Shown one piece after another: positions 40,775 to 49,044 of a DNA stretch of 64,000 bases. A program made the position numbers and the translations under genes. Source of the stretch: Pelomonas asaccharophilus_A (lineage in GTDB: Bacteria > Pseudomonadota > Gammaproteobacteria > Burkholderiales > Burkholderiaceae_C); contig NZ_JAVDXV010000002.1 of assembly GCF_031458115.1 (NCBI RefSeq), positions 682,001 through 746,000 on the forward strand, read 5' to 3'. Every line of letters starts with the position of its first letter. The stretch's first letter is position 1. Below the pieces are notes generated by a model that saw only the letters and a list, made by a program, of their open reading frames with translations, had not been told where the DNA came from and did not search any database.

Positions 40775-43422
40775 TCCTTGGGGGATTCCGGAGCTTCAGA
40801 GGAGTCGTCGGTCGTACCGGCATCGCCGCCTTCAGCGGTGCCCTCTGCTTCGTTCGCGTCGTTCTCGACGATGCGCTGCAGGCCCGACAGCTTGGCGCCG
40901 TCATCCAGCGCGATCAGCGTCACGCCCTGCGTGGCGCGGCCCAGTTCGCGGATCTCGGCGACACGGGTGCGCACCAGCACGCCCTTGTCGGTGATCAGCA
41001 TGATCTCGTCCTCCGGGCGCACCAGCGTCGCGGCGACGACGCGGCCGTTGCGCTCGCTCTGCTGGATGGCGATCATGCCCTTGGTGCCGCGGCCGTGGCG
41101 GGTGTACTCGACGATGCTGGTGCGCTTGCCGTAGCCGTTCTCGGTGGCGGTCAGCACGCTCTGCGTTTCGTCTTCGGCCACCAGCATGGCGATCAGGCGC
41201 TGGTCGGGTTCCAGCATCATGCCGCGCACGCCGCGGGCGGTGCGGCCCATGGGGCGCACGTCGTCCTCGTCGAAGCGCACGGCCTTGCCGCCGTCGCTGA
41301 ACAGCATCACGTCGTGGTGGCCGTCGGTCAGCGCGGCGCCGATCAGGTGGTCGCCCTCGTCGAGGTCGACGGCGATGATGCCGGCCTTGCGTGGGTTGCT
41401 GAAGTCCTTCAGCGAGGTCTTCTTGACCGTGCCCATGGCGGTGGCCATGAAGATGAAGTGATCTTCAGGGAAGCTGCGGAACTCGCCCGTCAGCGGCAGC
41501 ACGACGGTGATCTTCTCGCCCTGCTGCAGCGGGAACATGTTGACGATGGGCTTGCCGCGCGAGTTGCGCGAGCCTTGCGGAACTTCCCACACCTTCAGCC
41601 AGTAGACGCGGCCGCGGTCGGAGAAGCACAGGATCCAGTCGTGCGTGTTGGCGATGAAGAGCTGGTCGATCCAGTCGTCGTCCTTCGTCGCCGTGGCCTG
41701 CTTGCCGCGGCCGCCACGACGCTGCGAGCGGTATTCGCTGAGCGCCTGGCTCTTGATGTAGCCGGTGTGGGAGAGCGTCACGACCATGTCGGTCGGCGTG
41801 ATCAGGTCTTCGGTGCCCAGTTCCTGCGCGTTGTGCTCGATGACGGAGCGGCGCGCGCCCAGCTTGGTCTGGCCGAACTCGGTCTTCAGCTGCGTCAGCT
41901 CGTCGCCGATGATGGTCGTCACACGCGACGGCGTGGCCAGGATGTCCAGCAGATCGGCGATCTCGGCCATCACGTCCTTGTACTCGCCGACGATCTTGTC
42001 CTGCTCCAGGCCGGTCAGGCGTTGCAGGCGCATCTGCAGGATTTCGCCGGCCTGCGCTTCGGACAGGCGGTACAGGCCGTCGGCCTGCATGCCGTACTCG
42101 GCCTCCAGGCCTTCCGGGCGGTAGGCGGCACTGCCGCCCTCGGCGCGCGACAGCATCTCGCGAACCAGCGACGAGTCCCAGCTCTTGGCCATCAGCGCCG
42201 CCTTGGCGACCGGCGGCGTCGGCGAGGTCTTGATGGTCTCGATGAACTCGTCGATGTTGGCCAGCGCGACGGCCAGGCCTTCCAGCACGTGGCCGCGCTC
42301 GCGCGCCTTGCGCAGTTCGTAGATCGTGCGGCGCGTCACCACCTCGCGGCGGTGCTCCAGGAACACGATGACCATGTCGCGCAGATTGCACAGTTTGGGC
42401 TGGCCGTCCACGAGGGCGACCATGTTCATGCCGAAACTGTCCTGCAGCTGGGTCTGCTTGTAGAGGTTGTTCAGCACCACCTCGGGGACTTCGCCGCGCT
42501 TGAGTTCGATGACGACGCGCATGCCCGACTTGTCGGACTCGTCCTGGATATGGCTGATGCCCTCGATCTTCTTTTCATGCACCAACTCGGCGATGCGCTC
42601 GAGCAGGCTTTTCTTGTTGACCTGGTAGGGGATCTCGTCAACGATGATCGCCTGGCGGTTGCCCTTGTCGATGTCCTCGAAGTGCACCTTGGCGCGCATG
42701 ACCACGCGGCCGCGGCCCGTGCGGTAGCCGTCGCGCACGCCGGCCAGGCCGTAGATGATGCCGGCGGTGGGGAAGTCGGGCGCCGGGATGATCTCCATCA
42801 GCTCGTCGACCGTGACATCCGGGTTCTTCAGCGCCAGCATGCAGGCGTCGACAACCTCGTTGAGGTTGTGCGGCGGGATATTCGTGGCCATACCCACGGC
42901 AATACCCGCCGAACCATTCACCAGCAGATTCGGCAAACGCGTCGGCAGAACCAAAGGCTCTTTATGGCTGCCGTCGTAGTTCGGCCCGAAATCGACAGTT
43001 TCCTTGTCGATGTCGGCCAGCATTTCGTGGGCGATTTTGTCGAGGCGGATTTCGGTGTATCGCATCGCCGCGGCGTTATCGCCGTCGATGGAGCCGAAGT
43101 TGCCCTGGCCGTCAATCAGCATGTGACGCAGACTGAACGGCTGCGCCATGCGGACGATGGTGTCGTAAATCGCCGAGTCGCCGTGCGGGTGGTATTTACC
43201 CATGGTCTCACCCACCGCCTGTGCCGACTTGCGGTACTTGGCGTTGTAGGTGTTGCCCATCTCGTTCATCGCGTACAGCACGCGGCGATGCACCGGCTTC
43301 AGGCCGTCTCGGGCGTCGGGCAGCGCGCGGCCGACGATCACGCTCATCGCGTAGTCGAGGTAGGAGCGGCGCATCTCCTCCTCAAGGCTGATCGGCAGGG
43401 TTTCCTTGGCGAACTGAGTCAT
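40771..43422 (-). CDS. gyrA: DNA gyrase subunit A
   Basis: An 883-residue type II topoisomerase subunit. The catalytic Tyr122 is in AAMRYTEIRLDKI, the quinolone region HPHGDSAIYDT has Ser83 and Asp87 (the susceptible state by E. coli numbering), and the GyrA box QRRGGRG lies in the C-terminal beta-pinwheel. It introduces negative supercoils with GyrB. Downstream genes serC to lapB follow in the same direction. Divergent from the ompA-like gene. Confidence 0.98.
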   Translation of the reverse strand: MTQFAKETLPISLEEEMRRSYLDYAMSVIVGRALPDARDGLKPVHRRVLYAMNEMGNTYNAKYRKSAQAVGETMGKYHPHGDSAIYDTIVRMAQPFSLRHMLIDGQGNFGSIDGDNAAAMRYTEIRLDKIAHEMLADIDKETVDFGPNYDGSHKEPLVLPTRLPNLLVNGSAGIAVGMATNIPPHNLNEVVDACMLALKNPDVTVDELMEIIPAPDFPTAGIIYGLAGVRDGYRTGRGRVVMRAKVHFEDIDKGNRQAIIVDEIPYQVNKKSLLERIAELVHEKKIEGISHIQDESDKSGMRVVIELKRGEVPEVVLNNLYKQTQLQDSFGMNMVALVDGQPKLCNLRDMVIVFLEHRREVVTRRTIYELRKARERGHVLEGLAVALANIDEFIETIKTSPTPPVAKAALMAKSWDSSLVREMLSRAEGGSAAYRPEGLEAEYGMQADGLYRLSEAQAGEILQMRLQRLTGLEQDKIVGEYKDVMAEIADLLDILATPSRVTTIIGDELTQLKTEFGQTKLGARRSVIEHNAQELGTEDLITPTDMVVTLSHTGYIKSQALSEYRSQRRGGRGKQATATKDDDWIDQLFIANTHDWILCFSDRGRVYWLKVWEVPQGSRNSRGKPIVNMFPLQQGEKITVVLPLTGEFRSFPEDHFIFMATAMGTVKKTSLKDFSNPRKAGIIAVDLDEGDHLIGAALTDGHHDVMLFSDGGKAVRFDEDDVRPMGRTARGVRGMMLEPDQRLIAMLVAEDETQSVLTATENGYGKRTSIVEYTRHGRGTKGMIAIQQSERNGRVVAATLVRPEDEIMLITDKGVLVRTRVAEIRELGRATQGVTLIALDDGAKLSGLQRIVENDANEAEGTAEGGDAGTTDDSSEAPESPKE

Positions 43423-43688
43423 GCAGCAGACTTGCGCACATGCCTACATGGGCACGGCGTCCTTGGAGGTAGGTGAAAGGCGCGAATTCTAAGGGCCGCA
43501 CCTCCATGTAGCAGCAGCGCAACATCGTCACCGTGCCCATGAACGTAGGCCGCCACAATGCATAGGTCTCGGTGCCCACATGGCACAATCGTCGAGTCCC
43601 TAGGAGAAACCCTAAAGTCTCTCCTGAGGTTAGAGGTTCGAGTACTGACTCTCGCAGGGCAACTGCGGCATTCCTTGAGAGGAGAATC
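43423..43688. promoter_or_regulatory. Divergent gyrA/ompA region with nested inverted repeats
   Basis: The 266-base gap has no gene. CCTACATGGGCACGG (43443-43457) pairs with CCGTGCCCATGAACGTAGG (43531-43549) except for a four-base bulge; inside, GGAGGT (43465-43470) pairs with ACCTCC (43500-43505), and CCATGTAG (43504-43511) repeats the CTACATGG motif. Nearer the OmpA gene AGGAGA/TCTCCT (43602-43625) can form a stem in its leader. Confidence 0.5.
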
Positions 43689-44345
43689 ATGAAGAAACTG
43701 AATCGCGTGGCGTCGCTGTTTGCGATGGCTGCGGTCGCCGCTGCGGCATCGTCGGCGTCGGCGCAAACCATCGACAACTGGCGCGCAACCGACGGCACCG
43801 TCTGGAAGAACGGCACCAACGAATACTGCTGGCGCAACAACTTCTGGACGCCGGCCACGGCCGCCAAGGGTTGCGACGGCGAAATCAAGCCCGCGCCCAA
43901 GGTTGAGCCGCCGGCCCCGGTTGCGCCCCCGCCGCCGTCGCCCCCGCCGGCTCCTCCCAAGGTGACGCCGCCGCCGCCGGCCCCGGTCAGCGAGAAGGTC
44001 ACCTTCGCCGCCGACGCCTTCTTCGACTTCGACAAGTCGACGCTGAAGCCCGAAGCCACCGCCAAGCTGGATGACCTGGTCAGCAAGACCAAGGGCATCA
44101 ACCTGGAAGTCATCATCGCCGTGGGCCACACCGACTCGGTGGGCAGCGATGAGTACAACCAGAAGCTGTCGATCCGCCGCTCGGAAGCCGTCAAGGCCTA
44201 TCTGGTGAGCAAGGGCGTTGAGCCGAACCGCGTCTACACCGAAGGCAAGGGCGAGAAGCAACCCGTCGCCGACAACAAGACCGCCGAAGGCCGCGCGAAG
44301 AACCGCCGCACCGAGATCGAAGTCGTCGGTACGCGCAACAAGTAA
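43689..44345 (+). CDS. OmpA-family outer membrane protein
   Basis: A 218-residue exported protein with a signal peptide ending SSASA near residue 25, a short N-terminal region (IDNWRATDGTVWKNGTNEYCW), a Pro-rich linker of about 30 residues, and a C-terminal OmpA domain (about 100-218) with FDFDKSTLKPEA, VGHTDSVGSDEYNQKLSIRRSEAV and AEGRAKNRRTEIE, which binds peptidoglycan. A GAGGAGA ribosome site lies a few bases before the ATG. This is the usual small OmpA-like protein of Burkholderiales located between gyrA and ubiG. Confidence 0.93.
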   Translation: MKKLNRVASLFAMAAVAAAASSASAQTIDNWRATDGTVWKNGTNEYCWRNNFWTPATAAKGCDGEIKPAPKVEPPAPVAPPPPSPPPAPPKVTPPPPAPVSEKVTFAADAFFDFDKSTLKPEATAKLDDLVSKTKGINLEVIIAVGHTDSVGSDEYNQKLSIRRSEAVKAYLVSKGVEPNRVYTEGKGEKQPVADNKTAEGRAKNRRTEIEVVGTRNK

Positions 44346-44371
44346 GCTCTGCGCCTTCGGGCGCTTTGCGC

Positions 44372-44410
44372 AAAGCCCCGCACGGCCCGTCCGTCGGGGC
44401 TTTTTCTTTT
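44372..44410 (+). terminator. Rho-independent terminator after the ompA-like gene
   Basis: AAAGCCCCG (44372-44380) pairs with CGGGGCTTT (44395-44403), followed by a T-rich run. It ends the ompA-like transcript; the ubiG ATG is 16 bases after the T run. Confidence 0.85.
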
Positions 44411-44425
44411 TCTGCTTCTGCTGTC

Positions 44426-45130
44426 ATGACGATCAACGCCGATCCTCAAGAACTCGCCAAGTTCGGCGAACTGGCCCACCGCTGGTGGGATCCCGAGAGC
44501 GACTTCAAGCCGCTGCATCAGATCAACCCGCTGCGCCTGGGCTGGATACAGCAGCTGTGCCCACTGGCAGGCAAGCGCGTCGTCGACGTGGGCTGCGGCG
44601 GCGGCATCCTGAGCGACTCCATGGCGCGGGCCGGCGCGCAGGTGCTGGGCATCGACCTGTCGACCAGGCCGCTGCGCGTGGCCGAACTGCACGCGATGGA
44701 AGCCGGCACCGAGGGCGTCGAGTACCGCGAGATCGCCGTCGAGGCGCTGGCGGCGGAGCAGCCCGGCAGCTTTGATGCGGTGACCTGCATGGAGATGCTG
44801 GAGCATGTGCCCGATCCGGCCTCCGTCGTGCGGGCCTGCGCGACGCTGGTCAAGCCGGGCGGCTGGGTGTTCCTGTCGACGCTGAACCGCAATGCCAAGT
44901 CCTTCCTGCTGGCCATCGTCGGGGCGGAGTACGTGCTAAACATGCTGCCCAAGGGCACGCATGAGTACGCGCGCTTCCTGAAGCCGTCCGAACTGGCGCA
45001 GTTCTGCCGTGACTCCGGGCTGGAACTGCAGGCCACGCGCGGCCTGAGCTACAACCCGCTGACGCAGCACTACAGCCTGGGGCAGGACACCGACGTCAAC
45101 TACCTGCTGGCCTGCCGCCGTCCGCTGTGA
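44426..45130 (+). CDS. ubiG: Ubiquinone biosynthesis O-methyltransferase
   Basis: A 234-residue SAM-dependent methyltransferase: DVGCGGGILSDSMARAGAQVLGID is the SAM site, EMLEHVPDP and FLSTLNRN are further family motifs. It methylates hydroxyl groups on the quinone ring precursor twice in ubiquinone synthesis. The MTINADPQEL start follows the terminator. The gene ends overlapping the phosphatase gene by four bases (GTGA). Confidence 0.95.
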   Translation: MTINADPQELAKFGELAHRWWDPESDFKPLHQINPLRLGWIQQLCPLAGKRVVDVGCGGGILSDSMARAGAQVLGIDLSTRPLRVAELHAMEAGTEGVEYREIAVEALAAEQPGSFDAVTCMEMLEHVPDPASVVRACATLVKPGGWVFLSTLNRNAKSFLLAIVGAEYVLNMLPKGTHEYARFLKPSELAQFCRDSGLELQATRGLSYNPLTQHYSLGQDTDVNYLLACRRPL

Positions 45131-45804
45131 GCGCGCTGACGCCCCGTTGGGCGCATCTGCGGGCCGTGCTGTTCGATCTGGACGGTACGCTGATCGACAG
45201 TGCCGAGGACCTGGCCCGCGCCGCCAATGCGATGCGCGAGGCACGCGACCTGCCGCCATTGCCGCTTGCGCAGTACCGCCCCCACGGAGGCTCGGGAGCG
45301 CGCGGCATGCTGGGCCAGGCGTTTGCGACGGCACCCGGGCAGGCGGGCTATGAAGAACTCGCGCACGAGTTTCTCGATCTCTATGAAGGCCTGATGTACG
45401 ACGGCACGCGCCCGTTTGCAGGCGTGGAGGCTGAACTGACCGGACTTCAGTCCGCGGGGCTGGCGTGGGGCATCGTCACGAACAAGGCCGAGCGCTTTGC
45501 GCTGCCGCTGACGAGGGCGTTGCGCTTGGATGCGCCAGCGGTGGTGGGCGGCGACACGACCGCGCACAGGAAGCCGCACCCCGCGCCGCTGCTGGAGGCG
45601 GCGCGCCGCCTGGGTGTTGCGCCGGAGGCCTGCCTGTATGTGGGGGACGACGAACGCGACGTCATCGCCGGCCGCGCCGCCGGCATGGCGACGGCCGTGG
45701 CAGCCTGGGGCTATCTGGGTGCGCAGGCTGACCATCGCCAGTGGGGCGCCGATGCCGAACTCGCCGCACCGGGCGACCTCTTGAAGCTGCTCGGACTGGC
45801 CTAA
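45127..45804 (+). CDS. gph: HAD-family phosphoglycolate phosphatase
   Basis: A 225-residue HAD hydrolase: nucleophile Asp in VLFDLDGTLIDSAEDLARAA, VTNKAERFALPL, HRKPHPAPLLEAA and YVGDDERDVIAGRAAG. Its position directly after ubiG is typical for phosphoglycolate phosphatase, although sequence alone cannot separate it from other HAD phosphatases. GTG start coupled to ubiG. Its TAA stop forms part of the likely -10 element of ssrA. Confidence 0.85.
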   Translation: MSALTPRWAHLRAVLFDLDGTLIDSAEDLARAANAMREARDLPPLPLAQYRPHGGSGARGMLGQAFATAPGQAGYEELAHEFLDLYEGLMYDGTRPFAGVEAELTGLQSAGLAWGIVTNKAERFALPLTRALRLDAPAVVGGDTTAHRKPHPAPLLEAARRLGVAPEACLYVGDDERDVIAGRAAGMATAVAAWGYLGAQADHRQWGADAELAAPGDLLKLLGLA

Positions 45805-45807
45805 AAT
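45781..45807 (+). promoter_or_regulatory. ssrA: Candidate ssrA promoter
   Basis: TTGAAG (45781-45786) and TAAAAT (45802-45807) resemble -35 and -10 elements with a 15-base spacer, and lie inside the 3' end of gph, about 11 bases before the mature tmRNA end. The spacer is short, so the -35 assignment is uncertain. Confidence 0.5.
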
Positions 45808-45817
45808 ACGAGCTTCT

Positions 45818-46190
45818 GGGGCCGACCTGGTTTCGACGTGGGTGCGGATCCGGAGTAGGGCATGCCGAGCACCAGTTCGCTCGTAAAACCACTGGAAACA
45901 AAGTAACTGCAAACGACTCTACGTTCGCACTCGCCGCTTAATTGCGGATGAGCTTCTCAACGGCAGGCCGATGGGCCGGGCTGAGTTCCGCAAGGGGCAA
46001 GGCTGAGAAGTCACTCACATCGGCTGGCGTCGCAGCGGGTCACTCGTTGCGGCGCGAGATCAAGTGACTGGCGGGAAAGCTAGCGTGCCACTGCGCGAGT
46101 TGACCGTGAGATTCAAATCAGCCGGCTAAGCATGTAGATCTGCCCGGTGATGGCTTGCGGACGGGGGTTCAATTCCCCCCGGCTCCACCA
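45818..46190 (+). ncRNA. ssrA: tmRNA (ssrA)
   Basis: The 5' end GGGGCCGACCTGGTTTCGAC pairs with the 3' end CCCGGCTCCACCA (acceptor stem with T arm GGGGGTTCAATTCCCCCC); the -CCA end is encoded. The tag reading frame starts at GCA (45909-45911) and encodes ANDSTFALAA, ending at TAA (45939-45941). tmRNA frees stalled ribosomes and marks their products for degradation. The integrated element begins at its 3' end and restores it, so the gene is intact. Confidence 0.95.
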
Positions 46191-46222
46191 TTCAAGGGTC
46201 CGACAAGGACCACAAAAGACCG

Positions 46223-46260
46223 AAGGCGCTAGGTGAATCAATTACTTAGCGCCTTTTTTC
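46223..46260 (+). terminator. Terminator of ssrA supplied by the element
   Basis: AAGGCGCTA (46223-46231) pairs with TAGCGCCTT (46247-46255), followed by TTTTT. It lies just inside the element, downstream of ssrA, and probably replaces the original ssrA terminator. Confidence 0.8.
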
Positions 46261-46302
46261 TTGCGCATGGGGCCAGCAGGGGCCACTTGAATCCGGATTC
46301 CA

Positions 46303-46365
46303 CTGGGGGCACACTTGGGGGCATAACAAGGCTTGGGGGCACAAGGCGATGCAATGTGCCCCCAT
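46303..46365. promoter_or_regulatory. Left-end arm-type repeats
   Basis: CTGGGGGCAC (46303-46312), TTGGGGGCAT (46315-46324) and TTGGGGGCAC (46333-46342) are direct repeats; GTGCCCCCAT (46356-46365) is an inverted copy. With the right-end copies at 54592-54613 they fit integrase arm-binding sites. Confidence 0.65.
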
Positions 46366-47682
46366 CACCAGTGGAGGCCCACCCTGCAAACCAACAAGCT
46401 CACCGATACCGCGATCCGCAAAGCCAAGAACGGCGACAAGTCGGTCAAGATGGCCGACGGTGGCGGCCTGTACCTCGAACTGCACCCCAACGGCTCGCGC
46501 TACTGGCGCATGAAGTACCGCTTCGGCGGCGTCGAGAAGCGTCTCGCCTTTGGCGTCTACCCCGAGGTGACACTGGCCGATGCTCGCCGCAAGCGCGACG
46601 ACGCCCGGCGGCTGCTGGCCAACGATGCGGACCCGGGCGAGCAACTGAAAGCCGCCAAGGTCGCCGTACAGGCCAGCGCCGAGGCCGCGCAGATGATCGC
46701 CAAGGGCTTGCCCGTGCCCGGTACGTTCGAGTTTGTCGCCCGCGAATGGCTGACGACCGTCCATGACCACAAGGTCAGCGCCGGCCACGCCGGACGTACG
46801 AAAACCCGGCTGGAGCAAAACATCTTCCCTTGGCTTGGCGCTCGCCCCATCTCTGAGATTGAGGCGCCCGAGTTGCTGCAGGCCCTGCGCCGGGTCGAAG
46901 CGCGAGGAGCCATTGAGACAGCGCACCGCATCAAGGATTCCTGCGCCCAGGTCTTCCGGTACGGCATTGCGTGTGGTGTCTGTACGAGGAACCCCGCCGC
47001 CGACCTGAAAGACGCCCTGAAGCCCGTTCCGACGCGGCACCTCGCGGCCATCGTGGACCCCATAGGGACGGGTAAGCTGCTGCGCGACATTGCCGAGTAC
47101 CAGGGCCATCCGGTGGTTTGCGCTGCGCTGAAGCTGTCGGCGCTGCTCCTCCTCCGGCCGGGCGAGTTGCGGCACCTCGAATGGGCATGGATCGACTTTG
47201 ACAGCGCCACGCTCACGGTGCCCTCGCAGTTGATGAAGCGCACCAAGGCGGACAAGCAAGACGGACCTCCGCACATCGTCCCGCTGGCACGTCAGGCTAT
47301 CAACATCCTGAGGGAGCTACAGGCCCTTACCGGTGGCGAAGGGCGCCGGCTGGTGTTCCCATCCCCTCAAAGCCGGTCGCGTTGCATAAGCGACAACGCC
47401 GTGCGGAGTGCCCTGCGCCGTATGGGGTACGGCAACGACGATATGACCGCCCACGGCTTCCGAGCGATGGCACGAACTCTGATCGCTGAGCGTCTGGGCG
47501 TGCTACCTGAGGTCATCGAGGCCCAACTCGCTCATGCTGTCGCCGACCCGCTCGGCCGGGCCTACAACCGCACGCAGTTTCTTGACCAGCGGCGGGACAT
47601 GATGGGCAGGTGGGCTGACTACCTGGACCGCCTAAGGCAAGGCGCCGAGGTGGTGCCTATAGACCGGCGCGCCACCAGTTGA
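46354..47682 (+). CDS. int: Tyrosine recombinase integrase
   Basis: About 442 residues. The N-terminal DUF4102-like part has LTDTAIRKAKNGDKSVKMADGGGLYLE; the catalytic domain has the first Arg in LLLRPGELRHLEW, the HxxR in HGFRAMARTL, the second His position in QLAHAVADPLG and the Tyr in RAYNRTQFLDQRRDMM. It is related to P4-type integrases that use tRNA or tmRNA genes. The ATG at 46354 overlaps an arm repeat; a CTG at 46384 preceded by GGAGG with a six-base spacer opens the family-like sequence and may be the true start. Confidence 0.95.
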   Translation: MCPHHQWRPTLQTNKLTDTAIRKAKNGDKSVKMADGGGLYLELHPNGSRYWRMKYRFGGVEKRLAFGVYPEVTLADARRKRDDARRLLANDADPGEQLKAAKVAVQASAEAAQMIAKGLPVPGTFEFVAREWLTTVHDHKVSAGHAGRTKTRLEQNIFPWLGARPISEIEAPELLQALRRVEARGAIETAHRIKDSCAQVFRYGIACGVCTRNPAADLKDALKPVPTRHLAAIVDPIGTGKLLRDIAEYQGHPVVCAALKLSALLLLRPGELRHLEWAWIDFDSATLTVPSQLMKRTKADKQDGPPHIVPLARQAINILRELQALTGGEGRRLVFPSPQSRSRCISDNAVRSALRRMGYGNDDMTAHGFRAMARTLIAERLGVLPEVIEAQLAHAVADPLGRAYNRTQFLDQRRDMMGRWADYLDRLRQGAEVVPIDRRATS

Positions 47683-47876
47683 ACCATGCCCCTAAGGGGT
47701 TGTCCCTTAGGGATTCCGTCCGGGCCGCCCATAGGCGGGCCTTGCGGGCGTGCCTATAGGGACGGCCTTATAGAGGCGCCTATAGAGGCCCCTATAGAGA
47801 CAGCCCCTAAGGGGCAAACCCCATCAGCCCAAGGGCGGCTTAAGCCGTTGCGCCTTTATAGGCGAGCAAAACCGCC
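47683..47876. repeat. 12-bp repeats after the integrase gene
   Basis: No convincing gene. GCCTATAGGGAC (47752-47763), CCTTATAGAGGC (47766-47777), GCCTATAGAGGC (47778-47789) and CCCTATAGAGAC (47790-47801) form a near-tandem series, flanked by palindromes of the CCCCTAAGGGG type at 47692 and 47806. They are iteron-like, or a variable spacer array; their translation gives a low-complexity peptide. Confidence 0.6.
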
Positions 47877-48554
47877 ATGCCGAGGGCACACAAACGAATG
47901 CACCGAGTTCCCTTCAATCCCCATCAGCGCCGCGAACTTGTCGCCCTTGGCCTGACCGACAAAATGATTGAGCACATCGAAGTCGGGGCTTTATCCACGG
48001 CCCGGGAAATGCTGAAGCGGCCGCCCCGAAACGAAGACGTGCGCGCTGAACTGCTCCAGCTTCAGAAGAAGCTGACGGAAGCCCAACACGCGATTGAGCG
48101 CCTGCTCGAAGCGCCGAAAGAGTTCGCCCCCCTCAGATACGCCCGCTCCATGCTGACCGCAGGCCAGGGCCGGCACGTCATGGGCGGCATTCGGCTGAAC
48201 GAAAGCTCCAAGTCGCTTGCGGCGGCCATTGAGGTGGTCGGTGCCGGCCTCGCAAAGGTGCCGGCCAAACCGCTGCGCCACCGATCCGCCGACCCGTACC
48301 CGGTTGAGCTGATTCACGACGCGCTGCAGATGGGCGTGCTGGCCGAGCGGGGCGAACCTGACCCGGACTTCATGTGGCCGAGTGCATCGCCGACCAGCCC
48401 CTTTCGGCAAATGATCGGCATTTGCTACGAGGCCATCGACGCGCCCCACGCCGACCCTGAGCGGGCCATCAAGGCTTACCTGAAGAAGTGGACAGCCCTG
48501 CACCGCTACTTGGCCGGTCAAGGTCTGGTGACAGAACGCCTCCGAAAAACCTAG
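47877..48554 (+). CDS. Element-encoded protein of unknown function
   Basis: A 225-residue soluble protein that I do not recognise. It contains a heptad-like segment (AELLQLQKKLTEAQHAIERLLEA, about 60-85), suggesting a short coiled coil, and charged helical stretches throughout. It lies between the integrase and the AlpA-like gene on the same strand. A DNA-binding or replication role is possible by context only. Confidence 0.7.
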   Translation: MPRAHKRMHRVPFNPHQRRELVALGLTDKMIEHIEVGALSTAREMLKRPPRNEDVRAELLQLQKKLTEAQHAIERLLEAPKEFAPLRYARSMLTAGQGRHVMGGIRLNESSKSLAAAIEVVGAGLAKVPAKPLRHRSADPYPVELIHDALQMGVLAERGEPDPDFMWPSASPTSPFRQMIGICYEAIDAPHADPERAIKAYLKKWTALHRYLAGQGLVTERLRKT

Positions 48555-48687
48555 CGTTCTGTCCTAGCTGCTTTTCGGCCCAAAAATCAAAGTTCGTCCC
48601 ATGCCAGCACATGGGACCACATCGGAACTGACGCCTTCGGGCAGTACATCGCCGATGCTGTTTTCTCCGTCCCACTGGCTCAACCCT

Positions 48688-49044
48688 ATGGAACGGAAAG
48701 TGAAACAAGACAGCATCAATCAACGCGACGGGCAACGCCCGACCCCGGCCGCTCTGGCGGACGTGGCTTTTCTGGACATCAGCGACGTGTGCGCAGCCGC
48801 ACGCATGTCGGCCAGTTGGGTTCATGAGGAGGTCCGCGCCGGGCGCTTCCCTCAGCCTCTGCGATTCGGCCCGCGCTGCACCCGCTGGCGAAGTGGCGAC
48901 GTACGGGCATGGCTGGTGGCTCGCGCGGCCGCCGCCGAGGCGGACACCGAAACGACTGCGGCCATGGTCGCCCAGGCCAAGAAGGCCAGCGACGCGGCCC
49001 AAGCCAAGCGGCGCGGCGCCATGCTGGCAGGCGGTGCCCAATGA
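48688..49044 (+). CDS. AlpA-like regulator
   Basis: A 118-residue protein with a compact MerR-like winged helix typical of AlpA: AFLDISDVCAAARMSASW, then VHEEVRAGRFPQPLRFGPRCTRWRSGDVRAWL. AlpA proteins regulate integrase/excision genes in P4-like elements. The start at ATG 48688 (MERKVKQD) is a choice; earlier in-frame ATGs exist from 48601 and no clear ribosome site decides it. Its end overlaps the next gene by four bases. Confidence 0.82.
   Translation: MERKVKQDSINQRDGQRPTPAALADVAFLDISDVCAAARMSASWVHEEVRAGRFPQPLRFGPRCTRWRSGDVRAWLVARAAAAEADTETTAAMVAQAKKASDAAQAKRRGAMLAGGAQ

Noticed and set aside
47752..47801. CRISPR-like array
   Set aside because: Units are 12 bases in tandem without unique spacers and without cas genes.
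47686..47955. Short open frame over the 12-bp repeats
   Set aside because: Its low-complexity peptide (repeating IEAP) follows from the repeats, and it overlaps the next gene.
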